Shown here: piece by piece, positions 1 through 6,778 of the stretch | Numbering within the stretch: position 1 is the stretch's first letter | Layout of the letters: every line of letters starts with the position of its first letter | NCBI GenBank assembly: GCA_964600615.1 | Contig: CAZRJK010000023.1 | Span: 1-14,184 of the forward strand | DNA length: 14,184 nt | Reading direction: 5' to 3' | DNA from: RUG11198 sp964600615 | GTDB lineage: Bacteria > Bacillota_I > Bacilli_A > RF39 > UBA660 | Made by a program: the position numbers and the translations under genes | Notes under the pieces: generated by a model | Told to the model about the DNA's origin: nothing | Database searches by the model: none | What the model saw: the letters and a program-made list of their open reading frames with translations, nothing else

Positions 1-254
1 TTCACATGTGTGCTTACATTGTTTTTCATATCCTGCTTTATCTGTTTCTTTTCCGTCTTCTCCGTAGTATTTTCCTTTGTATATTTCACATGTGTGCTTA
101 CATTGTTTTTCATATCCTGCTTTATCTGTTTCTTTTCCATCTTCTCCGTAGTATTTTCCTTTGTATATTTCACAGATATGATTACATTGTTTGTTATATG
201 TATCTTTATCTACTATAGCTCCATTTTCTCCATAATATGTTCCATTAAATATTT
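1..254 (-). repeat. 84-bp tandem coding repeat (28-aa Cys-containing unit), at least 3 copies
   Basis: Period is exactly 84 bases. The copies at 1-84 and 85-168 differ at a single base (position 55 versus 139, GAC/GAT, synonymous Asp). The copy from about 169 to 254 has diverged strongly but keeps the pattern Cys, YYGE(D/N)G, DK, Y, K-Q-C. Each unit carries two cysteines (CEIYKGKYYGEDG... and KQCKHT). The near-identity of the outer copies suggests recent duplication or homogenisation. Total copy number is unknown because the array is cut by the window edge. Confidence 0.95.
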
Positions 255-1098
255 GGCATACTCTTTTTTCTGGACTTATTGTTACTTCAGTAGTTGCTGA
301 TACTGTTTTGTCTTCTTTTTTCAATATTACTATATCTTGTTTTGCAGTATTACTTGGTCTATATTTTTCAAGATATTTTCTTGTTCCTGTTGCTGATACA
401 GTTATTTTCATTGTTTTTGCTGCTTTAGCACTTGTTTCTGGTACTTTTATTTTAAATTTTGCACCATTAGTAAATGAACTCTTTTCAGCATTATTTGTAT
501 CTAATATTTTTGTTCCTGTTGGAGCGTTAGTTAATGTTACTTTATATGTACTTGCATTTTTTATACTTGCGCTTATATCGTTTGATACATAGTAATAGGT
601 ATTTCCTTCTTTTACTAATTTCATAGTTTTATTAGCGTTTGCTACGGAAATAGTTGGTGTTGTATTATATCCTTTATTATTCTTTGCAGTTGCTGATAAT
701 GCTTTAGCATCTTTTACTATTTGACTACCACTATTATTCCAGTATGTATCTGGCATATAGTTACTTTGATATAACCAAATTGCTAATTGTGTTACTAGAT
801 ATGATCTGTCATCAGTTGCAGATTTATCTAATAGATATAATATACCACCATCATTAACTTCACCTACTGATGTAAATGTAGTTCCTTGGTCTGCCCCTTT
901 CTTTTCTGGTGTTACACACCATCCATATCCTGCTGTGGTATGGAATTTTGCTTCCTTTCTAGTACTAACTAAATTAATATATGTTTTTTTATCTAAAGTT
1001 ATTTTTTCTCCTGTTGCTGCATATACGGTAGCTATTCCTAAAATTGAGATTATTGTTACTATAGTTATATATAGTAAGTTTTTTAAGTATTTTTTCAT
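1..1098 (-). CDS. Thioester-domain (TED) surface adhesin, N-terminal part; gene continues past the left edge
   Basis: The visible 366 residues begin with a signal peptide (MKK, hydrophobic core at about 8-25, likely cleavage after VYA at 25-27). A thioester-domain signature follows: Cys61 in GYGWCVTPE and Gln104 in VTQLAIWLYQ, matching the TQxAIW motif of Gram-positive TED adhesins. In that family the Cys and Gln side chains form an internal thioester that can bind host-surface amines covalently. Residues about 150-275 look like a beta-rich stalk domain. From residue 281 onward come 28-residue Cys-containing repeats that run off the edge. The ATG at 1098 is preceded by a strong AAGGAGGG (1105-1112). 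The C terminus, probably a wall anchor, is not visible. Family assignment rests on motif and architecture. The plus-strand open frames here are shadows of this gene. Cys-to-Gln spacing is only 43 residues, which is compact for the family. Confidence 0.85.
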   Translation of the reverse strand, partial: MKKYLKNLLYITIVTIISILGIATVYAATGEKITLDKKTYINLVSTRKEAKFHTTAGYGWCVTPEKKGADQGTTFTSVGEVNDGGILYLLDKSATDDRSYLVTQLAIWLYQSNYMPDTYWNNSGSQIVKDAKALSATAKNNKGYNTTPTISVANANKTMKLVKEGNTYYYVSNDISASIKNASTYKVTLTNAPTGTKILDTNNAEKSSFTNGAKFKIKVPETSAKAAKTMKITVSATGTRKYLEKYRPSNTAKQDIVILKKEDKTVSATTEVTISPEKRVCQIFNGTYYGENGAIVDKDTYNKQCNHICEIYKGKYYGEDGKETDKAGYEKQCKHTCEIYKGKYYGEDGKETDKAGYEKQCKHTCE

Positions 1099-1122
1099 CA
1101 AAAACCCTCCTTATGAGTGAAT

Positions 1123-1152
1123 ATTTTAGCATATTGCATATATAAAAGTCAA
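1123..1152 (-). promoter_or_regulatory. Promoter of the thioester-domain adhesin
   Basis: On the minus strand, TTGACT (1147-1152), an 18-base spacer and TAAAAT (1123-1128) with an upstream TG (extended -10, TGCTAAAAT). Transcription would start near 1116, giving a very short leader that begins just before the AAGGAGGG ribosome binding site. Sequence match only. Confidence 0.6.
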
Positions 1153-1154
1153 GT

Positions 1155-1180
1155 AAAAAGGAAAATGTTAAACATTTTCC
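1155..1180 (-). terminator. Rho-independent terminator of the rpsO-pnp unit
   Basis: Inverted repeat GGAAAATG / CATTTTCC (8 bp, 5-base loop at 1168-1172), followed on the minus strand by TTTTT (1155-1159). The stem overlaps the last codons and stop codon of pnp, a compact arrangement. Confidence 0.75.
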
Positions 1181-3354
1181 TCTTCTTTTATTTCTTCTTC
1201 ATTCTTTTCTTCTGATTTTTTTTCTTCTTTCTTAGGTAAAACTTCTTTTCTTGAAAGGTTTAATTTGCCTTTTTTATCATATCCTGTAGCTTTAGCTATT
1301 AGTTCATCACCTACTGCTACTACATCACTTGTTTTATTTACTCTTTTGTTATCTAATTGTGATATATGGATTAAGCCTTCACATCCTGGCCATAATTCTA
1401 CGAATGCTCCAAAATCTTGAACAGATGTTACTTTTACATTATATACTTTGCCTATTTCTGGTTCTCTTACAATGTTTTTAATCATTTCGGCGGTTTTTTC
1501 TATTATTGCTTTATCAGTGTGATAAATTATTACTCTACCATCATCTTCTAAATCTACTTTTACAGCATCTTTATCTTGGACTGTTTTTACGTTAGAAGCT
1601 TCTAGAATTATTTTAGTTATCATTTCACCGCCACGACCAATTACATCTTTAATCTTTTCTGGATCAATAGTAAATGTTTCTATTTTTGGTGCATATTTAG
1701 ATAATTCTTTTCTTGGTTCTGGGATACATTGTTCCATAACATCTAATATTTCCATTCTTGCTTTTTTGGCTTGAGCTAGAGCTTCAGATAATATTTCTCT
1801 ACTTACACCTTTTATTTTTATATCCATTTGTAAAGCACAAATTCCTTTTCTAGTTCCTGCTACTTTGAAATCCATATCTCCCATATGATCTTCTAGTCCT
1901 TGAATATCAGTTAGGATTGTATATTTATCATCTTTCGTTATTAATCCCATAGCGATACCTGCTACTGGAGCTTTAATTGGTACACCTGCTGCCATTAATG
2001 ATAGACATCCTGCACAAATTGATGCTTGACTTGATGATCCGTTACTTTCTAATACTTCACTTACTACTCTTATAGTATAAGGAAATTCTTCTTCACTTGG
2101 AATTACTTGTGATAAGGCTCTTTCGCCTAGGGCACCATGACCTATTTCTCTTCTTCCAGGTGCTCCATATCTTCCAGTTTCTCCTACACAGAATGCTGGG
2201 AAATTATAATGATGCATAAATCTTTTTGTATCTTCTAGTCCAAGACCATCTAAGATTTGATGTTCTCCTAAAGCTCCTAGAGTTGTTGTTGATAATACTT
2301 GAGTTTGTCCTCTAGTAAATAATGCTGAACCATGTGTTCTTGCTAATAGGTCTACTTTAGCTGCTAATGGTCTTATTTCGTCCATTGCTCTTCCATCTGG
2401 TCTTATATGTTTATCAATTATTAATCCTCTTACTTGTTCTCCTTCGATGTTATCTACTATTTTCTTTACGTCACTTAGGATTGAATCTATTTCTTCATTA
2501 TCCTTTTCTTTTTCTGTAAAGTATTCAATAGTATCTTCTTTTACTTTATCAATTGCTGCATATTTTTCTAATTTGTCTTTTATTTGAATTGCTTCTAACA
2601 TTTTATTTTCGGCATATTCTTTTACTTCATTAATTAATCCTTCATCTAATACTTTTAATTCTACTTCTATTTTTTCTTTTCCTACTTCTTTTCTTATTTC
2701 TTCTTGGAAAGAAACTAGTTCTTTGATTGCTTCGTGTCCAAACATTAATGCATCTACCATATCTTCTTCTGATACTTCGTGAGAACCAGATTCTACCATG
2801 TTAATAGCATCTTTTGTTCCGGCTACAGATAAGATAATATCGCAATGTTCTATTTGTTCTGCGGTAGGATTTATTACAAACTCATTATCTATTCTTCCTA
2901 CTACTACTCCTGCTACTGGTCCATCAAATGGAATATCACTTATCATTAATGCTAAAGATGATCCAAATAAAGCAGTCATTTCTGGTGTGCAATCTTGATC
3001 TACTGATAATACTGTATTAATTACTTGTACTTCATTTCTAAATCCTTCAGCAAATAAAGGTCTTATTGGTCTATCAATTAGTCTTGCTGCTAATATTGCT
3101 TGGTCAGTTGGTCTTCCTTCTCTTTTGATAAATCCTCCTGGTATTTTACCTACTGAGTATAGTTTTTCTTGGTAATTTATTGTTAATGGGAAAAAATCTG
3201 CTGATGAGGCATTGCTACTCATAACACAAGCAGATAATATTGCCGTTTCTTCATATCTTACTAAGCAGGCTGCATTTGCTTGCTTAGCTAATTCTCCAAC
3301 TTCAACTACTATTTTTCTTCCCCTAAAATCAAATTCAAATTTTCTTTCTTCCAT
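1168..3354 (-). CDS. pnp: Polyribonucleotide nucleotidyltransferase (PNPase)
   Basis: Phosphorolytic 3'-5' exoribonuclease that degrades RNA with inorganic phosphate, releasing nucleoside diphosphates; it acts as a trimer in the cytoplasm. With the start chosen here it is 728 residues, normal for the family. Domain order: first RNase PH-like domain (about 1-225), helical linker, second RNase PH-like domain (about 305-540) containing the catalytic-region motif HMGDMDFKVAG, KH domain with IGRGG, S1 domain (FGAFVELWPGCEGLIHIS), then a Lys/Glu-rich tail. The start at 3354 (MEERKFEFD) has GGAGG at 3366-3370 about 11 bases upstream. An ATG 33 bases further up (3387) lies inside the rpsO-pnp hairpin and lacks a ribosome binding site. 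Its gene order behind rpsO is the widely conserved one. Confidence 0.97.
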   Translation of the reverse strand: MEERKFEFDFRGRKIVVEVGELAKQANAACLVRYEETAILSACVMSSNASSADFFPLTINYQEKLYSVGKIPGGFIKREGRPTDQAILAARLIDRPIRPLFAEGFRNEVQVINTVLSVDQDCTPEMTALFGSSLALMISDIPFDGPVAGVVVGRIDNEFVINPTAEQIEHCDIILSVAGTKDAINMVESGSHEVSEEDMVDALMFGHEAIKELVSFQEEIRKEVGKEKIEVELKVLDEGLINEVKEYAENKMLEAIQIKDKLEKYAAIDKVKEDTIEYFTEKEKDNEEIDSILSDVKKIVDNIEGEQVRGLIIDKHIRPDGRAMDEIRPLAAKVDLLARTHGSALFTRGQTQVLSTTTLGALGEHQILDGLGLEDTKRFMHHYNFPAFCVGETGRYGAPGRREIGHGALGERALSQVIPSEEEFPYTIRVVSEVLESNGSSSQASICAGCLSLMAAGVPIKAPVAGIAMGLITKDDKYTILTDIQGLEDHMGDMDFKVAGTRKGICALQMDIKIKGVSREILSEALAQAKKARMEILDVMEQCIPEPRKELSKYAPKIETFTIDPEKIKDVIGRGGEMITKIILEASNVKTVQDKDAVKVDLEDDGRVIIYHTDKAIIEKTAEMIKNIVREPEIGKVYNVKVTSVQDFGAFVELWPGCEGLIHISQLDNKRVNKTSDVVAVGDELIAKATGYDKKGKLNLSRKEVLPKKEEKKSEEKNEEEIKEEENV

Positions 3355-3370
3355 AATTCTTCTTTCCTCC

Positions 3371-3401
3371 AAAATAAGAGCACTCAAAAAATAGAGTGCT
3401 C
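3371..3401 (-). terminator. rpsO-pnp intergenic hairpin (partial terminator or RNA processing site)
   Basis: GAGCACTC (3394-3401 on the minus strand) pairs perfectly with GAGTGCTC (3378-3385) around an 8-base loop, followed by TTATTTT. It lies 13 bases past the rpsO stop and just before the pnp ribosome binding site. The T-run is broken, so it may terminate only partly, leaving pnp at lower expression than rpsO. In E. coli a hairpin in this same position is cut by RNase III and mediates pnp autocontrol; whether that applies here is unknown. Confidence 0.7.
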
Positions 3402-3413
3402 AAATTATTTAAT

Positions 3414-3683
3414 TTATTTTCTTAATCCAAGTTTACTTACTATTTCTCTATATTTCTTTACATCAGTTTTAATTAAATAATTAAGTAAACTTCTTCTTTT
3501 ACCAACTTTAATCAAAAGTCCTCTTTTAGAGTGTTTGTCTTGTTTATTTTTTTGTAAATGTTCTGTTAAAGCATTAATCTCTTCTGTTAATATTGCTATT
3601 TGAACTTCTGGAGATCCAGTATCTTTTTCGTCTCTAGCATATTTCTTGATAATTTTTGCTTTTACATCTTTCTTTAAAGCCAT
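3414..3683 (-). CDS. rpsO: 30S ribosomal protein S15 (uS15)
   Basis: Full-length 89-residue S15, the primary binder of the 16S rRNA central domain (helices 20-22). Recognisable sequence includes DTGSPEVQIAILTEEI, the HKKDKHSKRGL-type segment (here NKQDKHSKRGLL) and GKRRSLLNYL. The start ATG (3681-3683) has an ideal AAAAGGAGG at 3690-3698. It is transcribed ahead of pnp and preceded by a structured leader that may mediate feedback by S15 itself. Confidence 0.98.
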   Translation of the reverse strand: MALKKDVKAKIIKKYARDEKDTGSPEVQIAILTEEINALTEHLQKNKQDKHSKRGLLIKVGKRRSLLNYLIKTDVKKYREIVSKLGLRK

Positions 3684-3710
3684 AATATTCCTCCTTTTAT
3701 ATATTTTTCA

Positions 3711-3755
3711 CCAATTACTTAGTATATGTAAGAGGTACAAGATACCAAGTAATGG
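3711..3755 (-). promoter_or_regulatory. Structured rpsO leader RNA, candidate S15 autoregulatory element
   Basis: On the minus strand, CCATTACTTGGTAT pairs with ATACTAAGTAATTGG with one bulged T, forming a long helix. It contains adjacent G.U and G-C pairs (within TTGGTAT/ATACTAA). It is capped, after a small internal loop, by TGTA-CCTCT-TACA. The helix ends 12 bases before the AAAAGGAGG of rpsO and would start almost at the 5' end of the transcript. S15 is known to recognise a G-U/G-C motif in its rRNA site and in several rpsO leaders. The CCTC loop could also contact a GGAGG, although this is speculative. Confidence 0.55.
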
Positions 3756-3764
3756 AACAACATA

Positions 3765-3793
3765 ATAATAATATAAATTTTGTTATTTGTAAA
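3765..3793 (-). promoter_or_regulatory. rpsO promoter
   Basis: On the minus strand, TTTACA (3788-3793), a 17-base spacer and TATTAT (3765-3770). Initiation near 3758 would place the leader helix at the very 5' end of the RNA. It sits directly after the stop codon of the upstream symporter gene. Confidence 0.6.
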
Positions 3794-3799
3794 TAGTTT

Positions 3800-4987
3800 T
3801 TATTTAATTTGTTTATTTAATTTTAGCATTGTAAAGATATTTATTATTAATAAGAATAGAATTAGGATATCAATTATGCTCCATATTACTGATGATTTTA
3901 CTAATATACCTATTAGTGAAAATAATATTATTATTATTTTTATTTGATTATTATTTTTATCTTTTCTGTTATTTAAGAAATTTATTCCTTTTAGAGTAAA
4001 AAAATAAGAACTTAAGATTGTTGATATGGCAAAAAGGAATATTATTATACATATTAGTACTTTACCTGTTATTCCGTAGTAATTGTTAAAGGTATTTATT
4101 AGTATTTCAATACCATTTATTTTACCAATATAATTATTTTGATTATTTATTATTATTAATCCTGTTATGGTTATTATTATGGTTATAAAGTGTGTACCTA
4201 ATACTTGAAATAGTGCTTGATTTTCTTTGTTATTACTTATTGTTGATGCTATACTAGATGTTCCTAGTCCTGATTCAGTAGCAAATATTCCTCTTTGTAG
4301 TCCTGCTATTAATATTTTTTTTAATTTGTTATTATTTAATCCATCTTCTATTATTATTGTAATTGTTTTTATAATATTTATTTTTAATAATAATGGTATT
4401 GTTATTGATATATATAGTATAGACATTATTGGAACTATCTTAGATATTCTATTAATTATGGTATTTATATTACCAAAGATAAGTATTGATATTATTAGTA
4501 TAATAGATATTATTAAGAGATTATTATATATTAGATTTAATTCTTTTAGAGATTTATATATAGTATTTGATTGGATACCTACAAATCCTATTTCATAGAT
4601 AAATATTAATATAATTGTATATACAATGGATAATGTATTGTTATTTAATCCTTTTTTTATGTAATTAAATACTCCTTTATTATTATAAATATATCCTAAG
4701 TATGTTTCACAATATGTTAAAATTGATGATAGTATTGATATTATATAAATCCATAGTAATACTCCTGGTCCTTCTAGATAAATAGCTAGGCTTGTTCCTG
4801 CTAGAGAACCTACTCCTATTTTAGCTCCTAAGGACATATATAAGGCTTTTATATCTTCTTTATTACTATTTTTTATTGTAGTAATTATTTTTTTAAAATT
4901 ATAATTAATAAATTTTAGTTTAATTGTAAAATATATACTTGATAATAATACAGAAATAATACTTAGGTAATTAATAATATTTTTCAT
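3800..4987 (-). CDS. AGCS-family sodium:amino acid (alanine/glycine) symporter, divergent
   Basis: A 395-residue polytopic membrane protein, somewhat shorter than usual AGCS members (about 440-480). Family motifs are clear: SLGAKIGVGSLAGTSLAIYLEGPG (residues 52-75, equivalent to the SLGTxVGVGNIAGVA signature), GIQSNTI (137-143), and QRGIFATESGLGTSSIA (231-247, equivalent to RGLFSNEAGMGSAPIA). It would import a small neutral amino acid with Na+ or H+; the substrate cannot be told from sequence. The first half of the signature has Ser61 where Asn is usual. No Shine-Dalgarno precedes the only plausible start, and an in-frame stop lies five codons upstream. Very Ile/Asn-rich composition follows the AT bias. 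Confidence 0.85.
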   Translation of the reverse strand: MKNIINYLSIISVLLSSIYFTIKLKFINYNFKKIITTIKNSNKEDIKALYMSLGAKIGVGSLAGTSLAIYLEGPGVLLWIYIISILSSILTYCETYLGYIYNNKGVFNYIKKGLNNNTLSIVYTIILIFIYEIGFVGIQSNTIYKSLKELNLIYNNLLIISIILIISILIFGNINTIINRISKIVPIMSILYISITIPLLLKINIIKTITIIIEDGLNNNKLKKILIAGLQRGIFATESGLGTSSIASTISNNKENQALFQVLGTHFITIIITITGLIIINNQNNYIGKINGIEILINTFNNYYGITGKVLICIIIFLFAISTILSSYFFTLKGINFLNNRKDKNNNQIKIIIILFSLIGILVKSSVIWSIIDILILFLLIINIFTMLKLNKQIK

Positions 4988-4994
4988 ATATTTA

Positions 4995-5000
4995 TTATAT
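4995..5000 (-). promoter_or_regulatory. Candidate -10 element of the symporter gene (possible leaderless transcript)
   Basis: TATAAT lies only 7 bases upstream of the ATG at 4987 on the minus strand, so initiation would fall at or within a base or two of the start codon. This would account for the missing ribosome binding site. No convincing -35 hexamer is seen (CATATT at 17 bases), so the call is tentative. Confidence 0.35.
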
Positions 5001-5043
5001 TAGTTATATAATTAAAAATATGTCTAAATTAGGTTATAGTAAT

Positions 5044-5072
5044 ACATTTTTTATTAGTATTATCATATGTTA
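5044..5072 (+). promoter_or_regulatory. Sigma-K-like promoter of the CotY/CotZ-like gene
   Basis: tACa at 5044-5047 region (AC at 5044-5046) is followed about 16-17 bases later by CATAtgtTA (5064-5072). This resembles the B. subtilis sigma-K consensus (mACm, 16 bases, gCATAnnnTA), although the flanking g is t here. Initiation would fall near 5080, about 20 bases before the start codon. The match is short and the DNA AT-rich, but late mother-cell expression is what a CotY/CotZ gene would need. Confidence 0.4.
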
Positions 5073-5101
5073 TATTGAAATATTAAAAAGGGGTGGATGA
5101 T

Positions 5102-5527
5102 ATGAATAATAATCAAGAAATGAATACTTGTTGTAATAATTGTTTAGCTGATGTGCTAAAGGTTATTTTAATTTTACAGGATAATGCTGATTGTGGAGAT
5201 GCTTGTCTAGATACTTGTGATAGAGGTTTTTTAGGTCAACAATTCTCTACTACTTTCTATAATACTAGACCTATTGTTCTTTATACTTATAATACTGGAA
5301 ATACGCCTTTAGCTATGCCTATTAGTAAGGATCCTACTGAGACTACGACTTCTTCTATTTTCAGAATTGAAAAACTAGATAAGTGTTGTGCTACTTTTAG
5401 GGTTCTAGTTGCTACTACAGCCGAAGATGTTACTACTTATACTTCTACTAATTCATTCTTTACTATTAATTTAGATTGTTTATGTATTATTAGATGTTTA
5501 GGTGATACTTTTGTAGAAAATATTTAA
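5102..5527 (+). CDS. CotY/CotZ-family spore coat (crust) protein
   Basis: A 141-residue cysteine-rich protein with 11 Cys. It aligns by eye with B. subtilis CotZ/CotY throughout: a CxxC-rich head (CCNNCLADVLKVILILQDNADC), TRPIVLYTYNTGNTPL (CotZ-like TVPFAIFTSKSTPL), FRIEKLDKCCATFRVL (FRVERVHGSCATLSLL) and NLDCLCIIRCL (DLDCFCAIQCL). In Bacillus these proteins self-assemble through disulfides into the outermost spore layer. The ATG at 5102 is chosen because AAGGGG (5087-5092) sits 9 bases upstream; a GTG at 5093 would overlap that site. It is a single-gene unit with its own promoter and terminator, and the only clear sporulation gene here. Confidence 0.85.
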   Translation: MNNNQEMNTCCNNCLADVLKVILILQDNADCGDACLDTCDRGFLGQQFSTTFYNTRPIVLYTYNTGNTPLAMPISKDPTETTTSSIFRIEKLDKCCATFRVLVATTAEDVTTYTSTNSFFTINLDCLCIIRCLGDTFVENI

Positions 5528-5529
5528 AA

Positions 5530-5558
5530 AAAAGAAGCTTAGGCTTCTTTTGTTTTTT
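5530..5558. terminator. Bidirectional terminator between the coat-like gene and ftsW
   Basis: AAAAGAAGC-TTAG-GCTTCTTTT (5530-5551), a perfect 9-bp stem with a four-base loop. It is flanked by A-runs on the left and T-runs on the right, so it can terminate the plus-strand coat gene and the minus-strand ftsW. Part of the stem lies within the last codons and stop of ftsW. Confidence 0.85.
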
Positions 5559-6690
5559 TCTTTTTATTTTTTTTATTACTTTCTATTGCTACTCTTTGGA
5601 CTAGGGCTAGAGATATTATTAAGCTTATAGCGTAACTACCACCGTATGATAAAAATGGTAATGGTATTCCGGTTAATGGTCCTAAGCCCATTACACCCAT
5701 TAGATTTATGGATATATGTAGGAATAAATACATGCATACACCATAGGCTATTAGGGATCCTGTTAAATCATTTGCTTTTCTTGCTATTATGTAAATTCTA
5801 TATATTATGAATAGATATAATAATATAATTATTATTCCTACTATTAATCCCCATTCTTCTACTATTATAGGAAATATAAAGTCTGTGTATGATTCAGGTA
5901 AATATAAGTATTTTTGAGTACTCATACCTAAACCTTGTCCTGTTATATTACCATTTTTAAATGCTATAAAGCTATTACATAATTGGTATCCGGTTTCATC
6001 TTGATAGCGCTCACAAGGATCTTTAAAGTTTAATCTTTGTAATTGATATGGTTTTAAAAATAATCCTTTAGTAAATATTAGGGCTATTGTTCCTATAAAT
6101 ATTAAGCATACTATTAAGGATGAAAACTTAAAGCGACATAGTTTTCCCATTGGTAATGAGAAAAAGACAAAGAAACTTATTAATCCTATTAGCATAGCAG
6201 TTCCAAAATCTGGTTGAATTGCTACTAAAACAAATATTATAAATACTGGTATTAATGGTTTTATTAATATCCAACTATTATTTAATGATGCTTTATTTTT
6301 GTTATAATAACTTGCTAGAAATAGTATTATTATTACTTTGGCAAATTCACTTGGTTGGATATTTACTGGACCTAGTTGGAACCAGCTTTGGGCATTTTTG
6401 GCTGCATATCCATAGGCTGTTAATCCTATTAATCCTAATATTATTAAAACCATGAAGATATATGATAAAGATTTATATGCTTTTGTTGGTATTCTTATAG
6501 TTATTAAAAAAAGCAATGAACCAACTGCTGTAAATGCTAATTGTCTAAAAAAATAAATATACGGACTAGACCCATATCGCATGTAACTTTCCATACTGGA
6601 TGCACTTAATATCATTACTAATCCAAAAATAAAAAAGATTATAGTTGTTATTAATAAAGGTTTATCTATTTTAGAAAATACTCTTTTCAT
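5539..6690 (-). CDS. ftsW: SEDS peptidoglycan glycosyltransferase, FtsW type
   Basis: A 383-residue multi-pass membrane protein of the FtsW/RodA/SpoVE family, which polymerises lipid II together with a class B penicillin-binding protein. Visible landmarks: NAQSWFQLGPVNIQPSEFAK (99-118), IQPDFGTA (158-165), GYQLCNSFIAFKNGNITGQGLG (234-255) and TQKYLYLPESYTDFIFPIIVEEWG (258-281). The last contains Asp270, which corresponds to the proposed catalytic Asp. The C-terminal PFLSYGGS (345-352) is family-typical. The GYQ...SxQKYLYLPE pattern favours FtsW over RodA; a SpoVE role cannot be excluded in a spore-former. AAAGGA lies 9-10 bases before the ATG. The Lys-rich tail ends inside the terminator stem. 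Confidence 0.88.
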   Translation of the reverse strand: MKRVFSKIDKPLLITTIIFFIFGLVMILSASSMESYMRYGSSPYIYFFRQLAFTAVGSLLFLITIRIPTKAYKSLSYIFMVLIILGLIGLTAYGYAAKNAQSWFQLGPVNIQPSEFAKVIIILFLASYYNKNKASLNNSWILIKPLIPVFIIFVLVAIQPDFGTAMLIGLISFFVFFSLPMGKLCRFKFSSLIVCLIFIGTIALIFTKGLFLKPYQLQRLNFKDPCERYQDETGYQLCNSFIAFKNGNITGQGLGMSTQKYLYLPESYTDFIFPIIVEEWGLIVGIIIILLYLFIIYRIYIIARKANDLTGSLIAYGVCMYLFLHISINLMGVMGLGPLTGIPLPFLSYGGSYAISLIISLALVQRVAIESNKKNKKKKTKEA

Positions 6691-6778
6691 ATTATCAATC
6701 CTTTAATATATAATAACATATAACTATAATTTTTTAAATATTTTTTATTGGTATTATTTGTTATTAGACACTTTTTAT

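Noticed and set aside
1..254. Regular repeats suggesting a CRISPR array
   Set aside because: The repeats are contiguous 84-base units with no unique spacers, and they translate to a periodic 28-residue protein motif in the adhesin frame.
6..592. Plus-strand open frames rich in Phe/Leu/Ile in the first 600 bases
   Set aside because: They are antisense shadows of the thioester-domain adhesin, which runs uninterrupted on the minus strand with signal peptide, ribosome binding site and family motifs. The shadow frames have no ribosome binding sites.
3352..3387. pnp start at 3387
   Set aside because: That ATG lies inside the rpsO-pnp hairpin without a ribosome binding site. The start at 3354 has GGAGG and gives the usual PNPase N terminus.
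5093..5104. GTG start for the CotY/CotZ-like gene
   Set aside because: It overlaps the AAGGGG ribosome binding site, which is correctly spaced for the ATG at 5102.
6691..6778. A promoter for ftsW between the HD gene and ftsW
   Set aside because: Several AT-rich -10-like strings exist, but none is paired with a convincing -35, so none can be chosen.
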